NCBI GenBank assembly: GCA_937896185.1
Contig: CALBMG010000298.1
Location: 1 to 8,476 of the forward strand
Source: an uncultured Microbacteriaceae bacterium
GTDB lineage: Bacteria; Actinomycetota; Actinomycetes; Actinomycetales; Microbacteriaceae
Reading direction: 5' to 3'
Length of the DNA stretch: 8,476 bases
Shown: positions 6,826 through 8,476 of the stretch, piece after piece
How the letters are laid out: every line of letters starts with the position of its first letter
How positions within the stretch are numbered: the first letter of the stretch is position 1
The notes under the pieces: model-generated
Databases searched by the model: none
What the model was told of the DNA's origin: nothing
What the model saw: only the letters and a program-made list of their open reading frames with translations
Made by a program: the position numbers and the translations under genes

Positions 6826-7603
6826 GATGAAATCGCCGTTGGACCACGGAGCCTTGAGGGAAAGGTTGCGCACTGGCGCCGCAACCTGGGGAACCTTCTT
6901 GGGTCTGGGCGCGCCAATCGCCGCCGAAATTGCCGCCGCTGCGGGAATGGATTGGGTGTTGCTCGATCTGGAACACGGCGCCGGCGGTGAAGAACAGGTG
7001 TATCCGACTATTGCGGCAACGGGTGGCTACGGAGTTCCCACCGTGGTGCGGGTCGAAAGCGACGATCGAATTCGCATTGGCCGAGTGCTCGACGCTGGCG
7101 CCGCCGGTGTGATGGTGCCTCGTGCGGAATCCGCAGAGCAGGTCCGGAACATTGTCGCCAGTTTTCATTTTCCGCCCACAGGCCATCGGGGAGTCGCGAG
7201 TTACAACCGCGCTGCACAGTGGGGATTGGATCCCGCTGCACTCATGTCACCGAGTTCCGCCACCGTCATAATCCAAATCGAAACGCGCGGGGCCCTCGAA
7301 CATGTCACCGAAATTGCGGCAACACCCGGCGTCGACGTGCTCTTTGTCGGCCCACTCGATCTGAGCTTCGCGCTGGGTGTTCCCCGTGATTTCGAATCCG
7401 AAACGTTCACGGCGGCGTTGCGCACGATCGTCACGGCGGCACACAACAACGGGGTTGTTGCAGGAATTCTTGCCCCCACTCCCGCAGCCGCACGTCGATA
7501 CCGTGCAATGGGTTTCACTTTCATCGCATTAGCCTCGGACTCAGTGCTGTTGGCAAATATCATCACATCGTCACTCGCCGAAATACAGGAAGAACAATCA
7601 TGA
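6818..7603 (+). CDS. HpcH/HpaI-family class II aldolase
   Basis: Divalent-metal-dependent aldolase of 261 residues, normal for the family, which cleaves 2-keto-4-hydroxy acids to pyruvate (or a related oxo-acid) and an aldehyde. The TIM-barrel motifs are intact: 'DWVLLDLEHG' with acid/base His H53, 'VVRVES' with substrate Arg R78, 'LDAGAAGVMVPRAES', 'FPPTGHRG', 'IQIETRGA' with metal ligand E155, and 'VGPLDLSFALG' with metal ligand D181. These correspond to H45, R70, E149 and D175 of E. coli HpcH/HpaI. The start is ambiguous: ATG 6818 overlaps iolD by 8 bases, while ATG 6827 (258 residues) follows the iolD TGA by one base. Neither has a clear ribosome site, so re-initiation by ribosomes leaving iolD is likely. 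The substrate is not determinable; relatives act on 4-hydroxy-2-oxo-heptanedioate, 2-keto-3-deoxy-glucarate or -rhamnonate, or KDSG. It differs in family from IolJ, the usual inositol-pathway aldolase. Confidence 0.92.
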   Translation: MVEMKSPLDHGALRERLRTGAATWGTFLGLGAPIAAEIAAAAGMDWVLLDLEHGAGGEEQVYPTIAATGGYGVPTVVRVESDDRIRIGRVLDAGAAGVMVPRAESAEQVRNIVASFHFPPTGHRGVASYNRAAQWGLDPAALMSPSSATVIIQIETRGALEHVTEIAATPGVDVLFVGPLDLSFALGVPRDFESETFTAALRTIVTAAHNNGVVAGILAPTPAAARRYRAMGFTFIALASDSVLLANIITSSLAEIQEEQS

Positions 7604-8476
7604 CCGAAACCACACAAACCGTTGGAGTTGGCCTCATCAGCGTGGGCTGGATGGGTAAAGTCCACAGCCGCGCATATCAGTCAATCCCCGTCGTGTATCC
7701 CGAACTGGGAATTACTCCCCGACTGGTCATCGCCGCAGACACCGAGCCTTCGCGTGCCGACTATGCCCGCAATGTTCTGGGCTACGCCGAATCAACGCTG
7801 GACTATCACGAGGTGCTCGCACACCCTGATGTCGATGTCGTGTCGATTTGTGCACCCAACTTCCTGCACGCCGAAATTGGTATCGCCGCTGCCCGCGCGG
7901 GCAAGGCCTTCTGGATAGAGAAGCCGGTGGGTCGTGGGGTCGACGAAACCGAGGCTGTCGAGGCGGCAGCAGTCGAGGCGGGGGTGGTCACGAGCATCGG
8001 GTTCAACTATCGTCACGCACCCGCGATCGAAAAAGCCAAGGCGCTGATTGCCGACGGTTCACTGGGGCGAATCACCAACATTCGCGGCACCTTCTTTGCG
8101 GACTATTCCGCCGAACCGAACGGAGCTCTCTCGTGGCGTTTCAACCGTAAGCTCGCCGGCAGTGGCGTATTGGGCGACCTCATGGGCCACCTCGCCGACC
8201 TCGTGCAGTACATGCTGGGACCAGTGTCCGATGTCACCGGCATGACGTCCACCGTTCACACTCACCGGCCCATCCAAAAGATGGGAACCGGCACGCACTT
8301 TGACGTCATCGAGGGTGGCGAAATGGGCCCCGTCGAGAACGAAGACTATGCGGGAATGCTCGTTCGTTTTGGCCCCAACGCCGTCGCCGCAGGTGCCGTC
8401 GGAACGCTCGAGGCCTCACGCGTCGCCGTCGGCCCCCGCGCCTCGTACAACGTCGAAATTTACGGCACCGAAGGCT
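7600..8476 (+). CDS. Gfo/Idh/MocA-family NAD-dependent dehydrogenase, 3'-truncated by the window edge
   Basis: Cytosolic sugar/cyclitol oxidoreductase; 292 residues are visible of an expected 350-390. The N-terminal Rossmann fold has 'VGLISVGWMGKVH' (G11, G16, G19), and D47 after the second strand favours NAD over NADP. 'WIEKPVGR' holds the family Glu-Lys-Pro (E107, K108, P109), and 'GSGVLGDLMGHLADL' holds the catalytic D193-x3-H197 pair seen in inositol dehydrogenases. 'GTLEASRVAVGPRASYNVEIYGTEG' continues the C-terminal sheet. From memory, the stretch 'LSWRFNRKLAGSG' and the later loop look closer to levoglucosan-dehydrogenase-like members than to canonical IolG. In this context it probably oxidises an inositol, an inositol isomer or a related sugar. 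The start is firm: ATG 7600 overlaps the aldolase TGA in an ATGA junction, with AGGAAG at 7587-7592. The reading frame is open to the last base of the window. Confidence 0.92.
   Translation, partial: MTETTQTVGVGLISVGWMGKVHSRAYQSIPVVYPELGITPRLVIAADTEPSRADYARNVLGYAESTLDYHEVLAHPDVDVVSICAPNFLHAEIGIAAARAGKAFWIEKPVGRGVDETEAVEAAAVEAGVVTSIGFNYRHAPAIEKAKALIADGSLGRITNIRGTFFADYSAEPNGALSWRFNRKLAGSGVLGDLMGHLADLVQYMLGPVSDVTGMTSTVHTHRPIQKMGTGTHFDVIEGGEMGPVENEDYAGMLVRFGPNAVAAGAVGTLEASRVAVGPRASYNVEIYGTEG

Overview
The window is about 8.5 kb of roughly 60% G+C DNA with tightly packed bacterial genes and clear Shine-Dalgarno sites. Base composition, codon choice and the style of several proteins (LacI regulator, class III aminotransferase, IolD, Gfo/Idh dehydrogenase) suggest an actinomycete. 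No rRNA, tRNA, mobile element or CRISPR array is visible, so the lineage is an inference.

Layout. (1) Bases 1-830: 3' part of a DMT/EamA-type membrane transporter, plus strand, cut by the left edge. (2) Bases 837-2156, minus strand: a complete PLP-dependent class III aminotransferase, convergent with the transporter (6 bases between stops). (3) Bases 2157-2297: a divergent promoter region. (4) Bases 2298-3329: a complete LacI-family repressor. (5) Bases 3330-3406: a short gap with an extended -10 promoter and a perfect 12-bp palindrome with a central CG, the best operator candidate. (6) Bases 3407-8476: a four-gene plus-strand operon: hydrolytic-type aldehyde dehydrogenase, IolD (trihydroxycyclohexane-1,2-dione hydrolase, ThDP-dependent), an HpcH/HpaI class II aldolase, and a Gfo/Idh/MocA dehydrogenase cut by the right edge. 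The junctions are 11 bases, an 8-base overlap and a 4-base ATGA overlap, so the genes are probably co-transcribed and translationally coupled.

How they may work together. IolD points to catabolism of inositol or a related cyclitol: a Gfo/Idh enzyme oxidises the ring, IolD opens it, and an aldolase and an aldehyde dehydrogenase finish the job, under LacI-type control. The set is not the textbook iol set. The aldolase is HpcH/HpaI-type rather than IolJ-type, and the aldehyde dehydrogenase keeps the catalytic Glu that CoA-acylating IolA/MmsA enzymes lack. No iolB, iolC, iolE or iolJ lies in the window, though they may lie beyond it. One chemically consistent hypothesis is a non-phosphorylating branch in which the 5-deoxyglucuronate made after IolD is oxidised, dehydrated and cleaved to pyruvate and malonate semialdehyde; the neighbouring aminotransferase could then interconvert malonate semialdehyde and beta-alanine. 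This is inference and needs the downstream sequence and biochemistry.
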